64,000 nucleotides of DNA from Symbiodinium sp. CCMP2592 (taxonomy: Eukaryota; Sar; Dinophyceae; Suessiales; Symbiodiniaceae). This document shows positions 50,384 through 59,455 of this stretch, piece after piece (position 1 is the stretch's first letter; each line of letters begins with the position of its first letter). Location: NCBI GenBank assembly GCA_905221615.1, contig CAJNDT010005001.1, positions 237,001 to 301,000 of the forward strand, read 5' to 3'. A program made the translations under genes and the position numbers. The notes under the pieces are model-generated. The model worked only from the letters and a program-made list of their open reading frames with translations. It was not told where the DNA came from and searched no databases.

Positions 50384-50477
50384 TACCCAGAGGCTCGAAA
50401 GTAGTCCCTTTTTGGGGTTCATATATAGAATCCTATAAGGTAATCCCAAAAAGGAACTACTATGGAGGCTCTGGGTA
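50384..50477 (-). mobile_element. Fold-back element, family B
   Basis: TACCCAGAGGCTCGAAAGTA to GAACTACTATGGAGGCTCTG, ending GGTA. Confidence 0.9.
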
Positions 50478-50550
50478 GGGCTTAAAGTTTTAGGGCACAA
50501 CTCGGACAAAGGGTTTGTGTTTTGGGCAGGTTTAGGGCAAGAATTTTGCT

Positions 50551-50760
50551 CTCCTGCTTCGCAGGTTTAGGGATCAGGGCTCAGCTCTTCTTTGTAAGGT
50601 TCTGGTTGCCTCCTACGTCGCAGGTTTATGGTTTCGGGTTTCCGCTCTTCTTTGTAAGGTTCTTGTGTTTCTACTTCGCAGGTTTGTTTTGGGATTGGCT
50701 CTTCTTTGCAAGGTTGTTTGCAAGATTTTGGGTCTCCTACTTCACAGTCTAAGTGTACGG
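50551..50760 (+). repeat. 59-bp degenerate tandem repeat, four copies
   Basis: CTCCTRCTTCGCAGGTTT plus GCTCTTCTTTGTAAGGTTCT recurs with GCAGGTTT at 50561, 50620 and 50679 and a worn copy at 50745. This explains the repeating FFVRF/FAGL translation. Confidence 0.85.
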
Positions 50761-51224
50761 CTTAGGGAACTCTTGTTTGCGGGGTTTCATGGTTTTTCTT
50801 TAGGAAGTCTATACGAAAGATTTTCATGGGACTCATTCTGCAGGCCCAAAAGATGGATTGACCAGGGTTGTGGGGGCGGTCAGAGGGGTGCACTATAGTG
50901 CAGATATCATCGCTTCAGCATCCCGAAGCGTCGACACGTCGGCATCTTGAGGACGCTGGTTCTGGTGCTCTTTTTGTCGAAACATGGCTTCAGGATCGAC
51001 TTCTCAGGGACGGTGATATGGAGGTTTTACTAGCATTTAACCCCACCAGCTCAGAGAGCTCTCTGAGGCTCCAGCCTCAAAACCGCAAACTTAGGGGATT
51101 AGGCACTTCTTTTTTTTGAACCCTCATGCCAGTGCAGCCAGTGCAGCTAGGCTACCATGTCTGGTTGAGGGGTGGGTTTCTCCTGCCAGGCCCATGACTT
51201 CAAGGGGATTCAGGATTAGGAACT
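50761..51224. other. No gene seen
   Basis: The frame at 50868-51119 plus ends in a T run and is not recognised. Confidence 0.4.
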
Positions 51225-51337
51225 CCCAAAGGCTCCATGTACCTTTATAGCAGATACTTATATAAGCCTTAAAGGGGTCCCTATATAGGTACTTTAAGGC
51301 CTAAGTATCTACTATAAGGGTACATGGAGCCTTAGGG
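51225..51337. mobile_element. Fold-back element, family I (best copy), with ACT flanks
   Basis: CCCAAAGGCTCCATGTACC to GGTACATGGAGCCTTAGGG with arms over 30 bp. ACT stands on both sides (51222-51224, 51338-51340). Confidence 0.88.
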
Positions 51338-51433
51338 ACTTAAGCATTTAGGGTTTACGAACGTAGGGAGTTAGTTTTAGGGCCTGTCGGCTCAGGAACA
51401 TAAGCAGAACTCGCGCTTCTGAGCAGCTTAATT

Positions 51434-51542
51434 CCCAGAGATCCCAATACCCCTTAATTAAGGAATATACCTTAAATCATAATATTAAGGCCCCTATAAT
51501 TTAAGGTATATTCCTTAATTAAGAGGTATTGGGTTCTATGGG
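51434..51542. mobile_element. Fold-back element, family D (D2)
   Basis: CCCAGAGATCCCAATACCCC and TTAATTAAGGAATATACC, complement at the right ending GGTTCTATGGG. Confidence 0.9.
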
Positions 51543-51657
51543 TTAAGGATACCATGGGCGGGGGGTGGCGGTTGGAGTGTTTAGGGCTGAAAAACCCCAA
51601 ACCCGAATCCCAACATCCCCGTTGATCACCGAACCCCCTAAACCTGGCCCAAAACCC

Positions 51658-51766
51658 CCCAGACAATCCAAAATCACTTAATTAAGGGATATACCTTAAC
51701 TTATAATAGGATCCCTAATATGAATTAAGGTATATTCCTTAATTAAGGGATTTTGGAAGGTCTGGG
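51658..51766. mobile_element. Fold-back element, family D (D1)
   Basis: CCCAGACAATCCAAAATCAC to ATTTTGGAAGGTCTGGG. It lies 115 bases from a D2 copy. Flanks ACCC/TCCC differ at one base. Confidence 0.9.
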
Positions 51767-51854
51767 TCCCCCCCGAAACCCCGAACCCCAAGCCCTGAAC
51801 CAAAGCCCGGCGGTTGGCCTGGGACGGGCGCAGCGATGTACTCTGACCTGTTGA

Positions 51855-51878
51855 GGGTTTAGGGTTTAGGGTTAGGGT
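51855..51878 (+). repeat. TTTAGGG words abutting a family A element
   Basis: GGTTTAGGGTTTAGGGTTAG ends exactly where the A element begins. Confidence 0.8.
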
Positions 51879-51990
51879 TACTTGGAGGCCCTGTTGACTT
51901 AGTAAGTAGGGTTAGTAAGGTGGGTTATGGGGATTATAATGGGGTTTCTAGGGGATACTAAGTAGACTTACTAAGTGTTGAGGGTCTCAA
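51879..51990 (+). mobile_element. Family A (A1) element, right end worn
   Basis: TACTTGGAGGCCCTGTTGAC and the standard A1 inside; the right arm after ACTTACTAAGT is changed to GTTGAGGGTCTCAAG. Confidence 0.8.
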
Positions 51991-52018
51991 GAGCAGCAGT
52001 GTCTGCAAGAGATAGTGA

Positions 52019-52142
52019 TTAAGGTAGAATGTCAGATTTCATAAACAAGTTTTGAGGCGAAATCATGCCTCTTTGCCTATATGAGTAAGGTAGCATTTCA
52101 GATTCAATACAAATTTGAAGTTGGAGTTTATGCCTTTTGCCG
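52019..52142 (+). repeat. Degenerate 66-bp direct repeat, two copies
   Basis: TAAGGTAGAATGTCAGATTT..GCCTCTTTG and TAAGGTAGCATTTCAGATT..GCCTTTTG align with many mismatches. Confidence 0.5.
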
Positions 52143-52532
52143 GCGAGGTTCGGGTTCCTCTCCGGAGGGCTTAGACTTTGAATTCAACGCTTGACGTTCC
52201 AACGGCTTCAAGAATTAGTTGTTTTGTCGGGTTGATTGATTGACTAATGATTCCGGCATCTATGAGTGCCTGGGATGTTGGGTTTGGGGTGGATGCCGGC
52301 AGTGCCGGGCTATTGCAGAGTTCAGTCTGGGTTTCTATCGTGATGTAACTATCCGTGCCATAATCCTTGTCGTAAAGCTTGAACCTCTGAGACCTTATCT
52401 TCATTTGCGTACGAGAAAGTGGGGAAGGTAGCGTGGGGTCTTGTCAGGCACTCCTGCCTCATCGCGGTGCAAGTGGAAATGCATCAGTCTATACCCAAAC
52501 TAGCTAGTACATGCAAGTATCTGTACTAATAG
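52143..52532. other. No gene seen
   Basis: Two 63-77 codon frames on opposite strands (52171-52431); neither recognised. Confidence 0.4.
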
Positions 52533-52620
52533 TGCTTGTAGGATCATGGGACTTAGTACGTGAGGATATAAATAAGGTAACTATACTTGCAAGTGCTTAT
52601 AGCCCCAATTCAGGTATTAC
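52533..52620 (+). mobile_element. Family A (A2) element, right end missing
   Basis: GCTTGTAGGATCATGGGACT and TAGTACGTGAGGATATAAAT to CTTATAGCCCC; then unrelated DNA. Confidence 0.7.
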
Positions 52621-54047
52621 ATAGTATCGTAATCTAGTATCGTCGTTCAGGCCCCATACCCTTAAAGCAAGCTAGACCCCCCGGTTAGCTGAACATCGTT
52701 CAATGGCCTCCGCTCCCCTCGGGTGCTACTGGCGCCACTGCAGGCCGTCGGCAGGGGACTTGGCGTGTCCGGGCTTAAAACTTAGAGGCAGGGAACTGGT
52801 TTATATGACGAACCCCCATGAACCTGGATTATATGATTATATTTACAATATTCAACAGCTCTGACGGGGCACCAAACGCTGACAGAAGCGCCTTTAGTTG
52901 TCAGGTTTTGTTTCCTGAGCTTTCGGGTCTATAACAGCAGCATAGTATACTATACTATGACTTTCGGTGAAAGTCGCCAGTAGGGGTCCTGTACTGTCGG
53001 AGACTTCCACGATGGGTTAAAAGAAACTAGCGAACGAAGGGTCCTCTCTTAAGGGGTCATCGTCAGAAGCGATCCTCCAGCAAAGGGCCGGCTTTCGCCA
53101 CAAGCCCTGTCGACTCTGGGTATTGGCCTATGCTGTTTGCTCCAGAGGTTCGTTGCGGCCTTGCAAAAAATACTATACGGGGATGAGCATTACTGGTTCT
53201 GATCGCCGACCCAGTATACAAACGAGCCATGTTTAGCAGCGCTTGGGTGCTAAGACTGTAGGGCTTAGTGCTTACGCTGTCAAAACTCGGACAAGCCAGG
53301 GAGGTTCCCTAAACCCTATAAGCCCTAAATCCTAGCCTTCTTGAGGGCCCTGACGCTTCCAGGCTTTGGGCATAGCAGGCTTTCGTACTAGTGTTCAGGG
53401 TGACTGAGTTTCCTGCATCGTCCTCTGCCCATCAAGCGCCGCGCGTGCTCCCGGCTGTTCTCGCGACATCCTGCCGCTTAAACCCTCCCTGTCTCTCTCT
53501 CGCGGGCTCACAGGTCTGTCAGACACCGTCTGAAAACTTGGAATGGAGGAGCCTTGGTGATGAAATCTGAAACGAGGGCTTTGGTTTTACACTGTCGTGT
53601 AGATAGACTGGGGACCCCTAGGCAAAACTGTCGTTTTGAAACCATTCTAAAACCCTTTTAGAACCCGTGCTAAGCCGCCTCAACAAGGCTGATTTATCTG
53701 AGATTTAGAAAGCACACCTAAACCCCCAACCCCAAACTCTAAACCCTAGGCCCTAAACTGTGCATCCTTGTAAACCCCAAGGCTGGCTGTCAGGCAGTCC
53801 TGAAGGGTGTCGGAAGCGGCTGCTGATTTCGATACATTGGGCTCCGGGTTTCCACGGGCGGTGCATCTGGTGTCAGCGGCCTCCAGAAGAGGTTTAGGGT
53901 CTAGGGCCTAACTTTAAGCCCTATACCACTAAAGCCCAGGTTGATTTCGGTATCGGAAGCTTTTCTGTCGAAAGAAGATGAAAGAAGCCAGCCCAGTCGA
54001 ATTATGGCGTCTAGGCTTGAAGCTTTAAGGTCGAGGGCCAGAGTCTG
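52621..54047. other. No gene seen
   Basis: A 1.4-kb stretch with no fold-back family. It has a diverged dispersed motif at 53276-53308 and CCCTAAA words at 53310-53340 and 53715-53760. Confidence 0.45.
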
Positions 54048-54192
54048 ACCCTAAGGGTCCAAGTACCTAACTACCATATACTCTCCAAAATGGTTTGTCA
54101 TAAAAAAACCCTCTATGCAAAAAATGGTAACCTACATAACAACTATCCGAAACCCGAGTACCTAATTATTGGGTCCTGTGGACCCTTAGGGT
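54048..54192 (+). mobile_element. Fold-back element, family P (long copy)
   Basis: ACCCTAAGGGTCCAAGTACC to GGACCCTTAGGGT. The inside holds CATATACTCTCCAAAATGG and its loose inverse. Confidence 0.72.
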
Positions 54193-54258
54193 GAGGCCTA
54201 GGGATGAAAGGGGTCGAAGTGTGTAGGACCGACGTAGGACAGGACAAGCGCGCACTCG

Positions 54259-54382
54259 TACTTAGGGGATCCTGGGACTTAGTAAGTAAGGTTATAAGTA
54301 CCTTAATTGGGATTATAAGTAGCTAGAAGTATAGGTACCTTATTTATAACCTTACTTACTGAGTTCCATGATCCTTTAAGCA
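54259..54382. mobile_element. Fold-back element, family A (A2)
   Basis: TACTTAGGGGATCCTGGGAC to GTTCCATGATCCTTTAAGCA, with GTAAGTAAGGTTATAAG facing its complement. Confidence 0.85.
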
Positions 54383-54755
54383 TGGCTTCATGTCCAGGAT
54401 ACTCTGCAGTCCCCTAATATTGGGGAACCCTTCTTCCTCAAATTCAGTTTGGATATGGAGACCCCACAACAAGAGGGGCAAACGGGTGGAGACCTAGATG
54501 TAGTCTCTGTTTGTGCTTTTGGCTGGTGCCTCCTCTGAAGAACGGAGGACCACGTGGTGTTCTACTCAAGGCTTTCTATTTCAGAGGCATCGTTACCAGC
54601 TCATGTAGGAAATTGATGAAGAAACGCCTTTAGGGTTAGGGCACGGTTAGGGTTTAGCTAATGTAGGAAGCTGCCAAGGCATGTCAGGGCTCATCCAACC
54701 CAGTCGTTGCTATCACCGGCTGCAGCTCTGCTTGTGCTGAACAAAGGCAGAGCTG
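54383..54755. other. No gene seen
   Basis: No supported feature; one TTTAGGG-like word at 54630-54660. Confidence 0.4.
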
Positions 54756-54850
54756 CCTTAACCCTGAAGAACCTACCTTTTTTTAAAAGGTTCCTAATTA
54801 TGATTTCCAGAAATAAGTCCTTAAAAAGGTAGGTTCTTCAGGGTTCAGGT
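54756..54850. mobile_element. Fold-back element, family J (complete copy)
   Basis: CCTTAACCCTGAAGAACCTA and CCTTTTTTTAAAAGG at the left; TTAAAAAGGTAGGTTCTTCA and GGGTTCAGG at the right. Confidence 0.87.
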
Positions 54851-54971
54851 GAAGCTAATAATTATATAAGCTGATCAAGAAGCCCAGGGCGTCTTTATTT
54901 GGGCTGTTTATATGAATCCTAATTGGTTTAGGGTTTAGGGTTTAGGGATCCTAATAGTTTGGGTTATGGGA

Positions 54972-55000
54972 CCAAGGTTTCTGAATCAGGTTCCCACATT
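54972..55000. mobile_element. Family M right-half fragment
   Basis: CCAAGGTTTCTGAATCAGG and TTCCCACATT match the right arm of the 49516 copy. Confidence 0.6.
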
Positions 55001-55416
55001 GCCCAAAATTCTAGATCCTAAATTCTCGAGCCAATCGCGGAAGTGGTGGTCCGGCATTTGTCCAGACACGAGTAGCTGGAGCTGTAGAACTCCGAATTCC
55101 CCCTTTTGATGCTCATCCGAGAGCCCTCTCTATTGGTAAGCACCGATCCATCCGGCCACTTGATAGCGTTCGGCACTGGCCCTGTGTCCTTTCGTAGGGT
55201 TCTCTTTGGCCTTTACTAAACCCTGGATCCAGATCCAGCAAGTCGGAAAAGGGAGCATGTCAGGAGACACAATTTCCCCTGAACCGCTCCCTCCCCGGTG
55301 GGGAGTCGGCATGGTCTACGTTTGCGCAAGCTGTAGTTCTTCTTCAGAAGAAAAGGCTTGTTCTTCATGGATCCAAACTGTGGTGCAAGGTCTGGATTGA
55401 AGGTTTTTAACCTTTT
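55001..55416. other. No gene seen
   Basis: Frames at 55130-55400 on both strands overlap and are not recognised. Confidence 0.4.
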
Positions 55417-55491
55417 GCCCTAAACCCTAAACCCATACCCTAAACCCTAAAACCCTAAACCCTAAACCCATACCCTAAACCCTAAACCCCT
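55417..55491 (-). repeat. Telomere-like CCCTAAA array with CCCATA variants
   Basis: About ten units; CCCTAAACCCATA recurs as a longer sub-unit. Confidence 0.92.
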
Positions 55492-55704
55492 TTTGCATCC
55501 GGTATGCAGCGACTCTACAGTCAACCTCGCCGGAGGTTTGCGCTTCAAATAGCATCCGGATGTGTCAGAGTCCCCATGTGTATGAACATAAGGCTCCACT
55601 TAGGACCTCCTTTGAGGCTCCCTTTGAGGGTTCCTGAGATTCTTCTGGGGAGAAGGGATTCTTACACTGGTGCTCGGCAGGGTTTAGGGGAGATCAGAGT
55701 TGGG

Positions 55705-55941
55705 GAATTTCCGAAAATGGGGGACCCGAATATAGCACCTTTAAACGGTACCATAAGGGTTCCCTTAAGGGATCTATAAGGGTTCTAAAAGGGTTTAGGG
55801 ATGTTTAGGGTTTAAGGGTCCATATGGGGGGACCCGAATATAGCACTTTTAAACGGTACCATAAGGGTTCCCTTGAGGGATCTATAAGGGTTCTAGAAGG
55901 GTTTAGGGTTTAAGGGTCCCTGTGGGAGATTCCGAAAATGG
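55705..55941 (+). repeat. Tandem chimera of family C left half and telomere-like DNA, period about 108-113 bp
   Basis: Each unit has GGGGACCCGAATATAGCAC, TTTAAACGGTACCATAAGGG, TTCCCTTAAGGGATCTATA, GGGTTTAGGG and AAGGGTCC. GGGACCCGAATATAG starts at 55721, 55829 and 55942. The first unit opens with TTTCCGAAAATGGG, and the third passes into a complete family C element. 34330-34450 carries one inverse copy. Confidence 0.82.
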
Positions 55942-56022
55942 GGGACCCGAATATAGTACCTAAATAGTAGGATCCTTACTATAAGGACCCCAAATAAGGT
56001 ACTCCTAATTTCGGAAACTCCC
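55923..56022 (+). mobile_element. Fold-back element, family C
   Basis: GGGAGATTCCGAAAATGGGG to CTAATTTCGGAAACTCCC; it forms the end of the tandem chimera. Confidence 0.85.
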
Positions 56023-56060
56023 ATATGGGTCAACACGAGCAATCACATAGCATAGCTTAG

Positions 56061-56152
56061 AAGGGGCCCCCGCCCTGTAATAGTGATTATAAGGATTATA
56101 TTGGGGCCCTATTATATTCCTATTATACCACTATTACAGGGTGGGGGCCCTT
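56061..56152. mobile_element. Single-copy fold-back element with GGGCCCCCGCCCTG arms
   Basis: AAGGGGCCCCCGCCCTGTAA and TAGTG at the left, CACTATTACAGGGTGGGGGC and CCTT at the right. Arms of about 25 bp with two differences. Confidence 0.8.
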
Positions 56153-56971
56153 TCCAAAGCATAACCTTCTACAATTCTCACGGAAACCGAAGCATCTTCA
56201 AGGGAGCCCGGCGCCTTCCTCAGAAACTAAACCCAAAAACCCTGCTCCTAAACCCTCCCTTGATCCTAAACCCTAAACCCTAAACCCTATAGCCAAAATC
56301 CCTAAACCCCAACACCTTTTTGAACACTCTGGTTTCGACTGCCTCCGGCTCGAAGTGGCGGATGCGGCGGAAGGGCCCGACGTCCTATGTGGCTTAGGGT
56401 CAGGGAGCTCAGGAGCTAGGGCCTCGAGGGAGGAGAGATCATATATTTTCCACGGCAGAGAACGACTCTACATGTCGGGGTTTAAGGCTTCATTGTAGGG
56501 TGCAGGGTTGAAGGAGTTTAGGATGGAGGTCTTGGCTTAAGGCTTGGTGATTAGAACTAAAATATCCGCCGGCTACGGGTTTAGGCATGTCATGGGGATG
56601 TGCAGGAGATGGTTCTTTTCAACAGATATTCAGAGACCTTGACGGTATCAATCGAGGTTGGGGTACAAGTACGAAAGCTAGCATGTGTGGACTCTACAAG
56701 GCCACAGGTCTCACTACTGTGATTGCAGCATTTGGCACTTACTGCTGTCGCAGGTAACATCTCAACCACAAACCTCTGAATCCTGGATTGCCCTTCACGG
56801 ACAACTGAAGGAAACCGACTACGAATCGGAACCCTGTACATTCTACCAACCCCTCCACTACAGACCCAAAGAAGCACGTGGCTGCACTGAAGCCCAAGGA
56901 AGCCTCAACCCTGAAACAGCCGAGGACGGACGAAATGCCGCTTACCCCGTGACCCTGCCAGTAAGACCCCA
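56153..56971. other. No gene seen
   Basis: CCCTAAA words at 56240-56300. Overlapping frames at 56590-56999 on both strands are not recognised. Confidence 0.45.
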
Positions 56972-57078
56972 CCCAGAGATCCCAATACCCCTTAATTAAG
57001 GAATATACCTTAAATTATAGTAGGATCCCTGGTATGATTTAAGGTAAATTCTCAATTAAGGGACATTGGGTTCTCTCG
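56972..57078. mobile_element. Fold-back element, family D (D2)
   Basis: CCCAGAGATCCCAATACCCC to GGACATTGGGTTCTCTCGG, right inner arm slightly worn. Confidence 0.87.
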
Positions 57079-57216
57079 GCAAAGCCCTAACAGAACGGTT
57101 CGGCTCCTAAGTGGGACCGGGGGCGACTGTCGGAACGGCGACGCTGCATGTATCTGCCTCGGTGGATGCGAGGGTTCCGGGGGCTTTAGCCTCCGATCTT
57201 GAAGGTAATCTCCAGA

Positions 57217-57252
57217 GTTTAGGGTTTAGGGTTGAGGGTTCCCTAAACCCTA
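57217..57252. repeat. TTTAGGG array meeting CCCTAAA array
   Basis: TTTAGGGTTTAGGGTTGAGG, then GTTCCCTAAACCCTA. G-rich followed by C-rich order is what end-to-end telomere joining would give, but only two units per side are present. Confidence 0.8.
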
Positions 57253-58128
57253 TACTTTAAACCTCAAGAGGCCCAAGAGCGTTCCCTAAACCCTAAGCCC
57301 CACAACCTTTTCGGATTCTGTGGCTTTCCCGCTTTCGCCTGTACTGCGGGTTAGGGTTTATGGTGGTTTTGCGTTTAAGGCTCAAGGTCTTAGGGATGTT
57401 TAGGGCTTAGGGGTTTAGGGTTAATTTAGGGTTTTCGGGTGTGTAGGGGTTTTAGGGATCTGAAGCTTGCCGCAGAACACCCCAAAACACGCAACTCCTA
57501 GGTCCTATGGGGTCTAGGGCACATACACCCCGAACTCGAAAGCCTCAACCTCTGACCCGAACGCGCGGAGCAACCCTCATGATAGCACTTCAAGTAACCC
57601 TTCTAGTAGTCCTTATCCAAAGAGTCCAATACCCCTTTGCTGCTGGACCGGACCGTTAGGTCCTAAACCATACGCAACCCTAAAGCCCAGCAAGCTTTAG
57701 AGTCTACTTTGCGGAGCACGTGCTTTTTTGCCCATGAATCTCGAGCTGTGCCCAGCGAACGAGATCGCACTTTGCTCGGCTTATCTCTGGGCTTCGGCTG
57801 AGACTGCCTGCAGCAACGCCTAAAGTCCTACGTTCGGATCTGAAGGCCCACACACCAGAAACACCGTCGTTCGTCGTGTCGATAGATCCGGATGCGGTTG
57901 ACATCAACTTGAAGTGGAGCAACTAAACATATTAAAGAACATGCAGCCTGATGCTGCAGTCGAACCCAAACACAGGTGGCAATCGATGCTCTACCGATAC
58001 TCTCCAGCATGTACGACCCGCAATATCATGCCTAGGATTCAGCGAAGCTACCAAAGGCCAACAAGCCATCAACATTTACATACCCTAAACGTAAACCCAA
58101 CCCCACTACTTCTGACTTTGACTCTCAC
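57253..58128. other. No gene seen; TTTAGGG-derived words
   Basis: 57340-57460 is rich in GGTTTAGGG variants. Frames at 57704-58010 minus are not recognised. Confidence 0.45.
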
Positions 58129-58268
58129 AGCGCGGACCAGCCAGGTGAGGAGTCTGTCGACGCGTCGTCCTTTGCTGATGCAAGGTTCTCAAACACAGCC
58201 GCCAAAACACCCCCAAACCCCAAAGCCTCAGCCCTGAGCGAGCCAAAATCTCCGATCCTTGCGGAAGC
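58129..58268 (-). CDS. Candidate internal exon (unknown gene)
   Basis: On the minus strand a pyrimidine-rich tract ends in TTTGCACAG, then an open frame (ASARIGDFGSLRAEALGF, continuing through LAAVFENLASAKDDASTDSS) runs to GCGCT followed by GTGAGA. AG followed by G at the acceptor and GTGAGA at the donor fit dinoflagellate splice borders. Composition is Ala/Ser/Asp-rich and helix-like. No domain recognised and no flanking exon found. Confidence 0.33.
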
Positions 58269-58632
58269 CTGTGCAAACATCAGCAAGAAGAACACATGCT
58301 GCGATCCGTAGAAGCGTGGGAGGTGCATGGGGGATACTGGATTTCGGGTAGCCGAGACTTCGAACACATGGTTTGGAGTTTGAGCTCACTAACTTCCGTC
58401 TGCGCCGTGGCGTGAAGGGCAACACATCAGAAGGAACCGACCAACCTTGTGCTACCTGTTCATTGCACCCCACTGCCACATGCCGCAAATAAGAAACTGC
58501 AACACCATGCGAACCACTGAACCTCCCACATTCCCACCGAAACCCTACAGCACAAACCCGACTGGACATTCCGGGCCCGATACTTCGAAGATCCAGTTGG
58601 AACAATGGCCCACTGGGAACACAACAAGACAG

Positions 58633-58856
58633 CCTACTTGTCGGGTATCATGGGGAACTAAAGGTTCACCTTTTTGGCTATATAGGGATTATATAGGGAC
58701 TATGCTACCCCAAAAAAGGGTGGTTGTCAAAAATTATGATCCCTTTTTGGGTACCTTAGATAATAGGTGCTGTATTATAATAGGGACCCAAAAAAGGGAC
58801 CCTAATTTCGACAACAACCACCCAAAAGGCTACAGGTTACCTACTCTACTACAAGG
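58633..58856 (+). mobile_element. Family F element interrupted by family E, ACAG/ACAA flanks
   Basis: CCTACTTGTCGGGTATCATG precedes and GGTTACCTACTCTACTACAA follows the insert, ending AAGG. Left flank ACAG and right flank ACAA differ at one base. Confidence 0.88.
58718..58823. mobile_element. Fold-back element, family E, inserted in family F, AAAA flanks
   Basis: GGGTGGTTGTCAAAAATTAT to GACAACAACCACCC. AAAA at 58714-58717 and 58824-58827; family F elsewhere has a single run of about six A at this site. Confidence 0.92.
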
Positions 58857-58916
58857 ACAAGGGGGCTTGCTTCTCGGCTTCGGCTCCGGCCCGCCCAGAC
58901 CTTGCACTATCCCCAA

Positions 58917-59010
58917 AGATCCCCTACCCCTTAGAATAACCCGTTAAGATCCCTTAAAGGAATCCCTTAAAGGAGCTCCTTAAGATCCCTCAAAGGAGCC
59001 CTTCAAAGGA
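58917..59010 (+). repeat. CCCTTAAAGGA-type short tandem words
   Basis: AAGATCCCTTAAAGGAATCC and AAGATCCCTCAAAGGAGCCC, four to five loose units of about 20 bp. Confidence 0.6.
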
Positions 59011-59013
59011 ACA

Positions 59014-59123
59014 CCCAGAGATCCCAATACGCCGTAACTACGGGTTATACTTTAAGCTTTAGGAGGCTTACTATTATATCGTTGAAGGTACATTCCTTAA
59101 TTAAGCGGTATTGGGTTCTCTGG
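59014..59123. mobile_element. Family D (D2) element, inner arms worn
   Basis: CCCAGAGATCCCAATACGCC to GCGGTATTGGGTTCTCTGG; the TTAATTAAGGAATAT stretch survives only at the right. Confidence 0.82.
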
Positions 59124-59331
59124 ATCTTTAAAATCATACGAGGGACAAACTCTTGTCAGGCTTCACCGGGTTAAAGATTATCTATAATTTTGAGAATTTC
59201 ACCGGGTCCAAACAATGTACCCTATATAAATTACCGAATTACATTACCCATGAACTCCAGAATTTCAGCCGGCGCTCGTCAGGAGCCGGCCCCGCCACTT
59301 ACGGTCTCTTCCGGAGCCTGCAGGCGTCAAT

Positions 59332-59455
59332 TACTTAAAGGATCATGGGACTTAGTAACTGGGGTTATAATTAGGGTAACTATACCTATTACTACTTATA
59401 ACCCCAGTTAAGGTACTTAGAACCTTACTTAGTAAGTCCCATGATCCTCCAAGTA
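59332..59455 (+). mobile_element. Fold-back element, family A (A2)
   Basis: TACTTAAAGGATCATGGGAC to CCATGATCCTCCAAGTA; almost identical to the copy at 2663. Confidence 0.9.
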
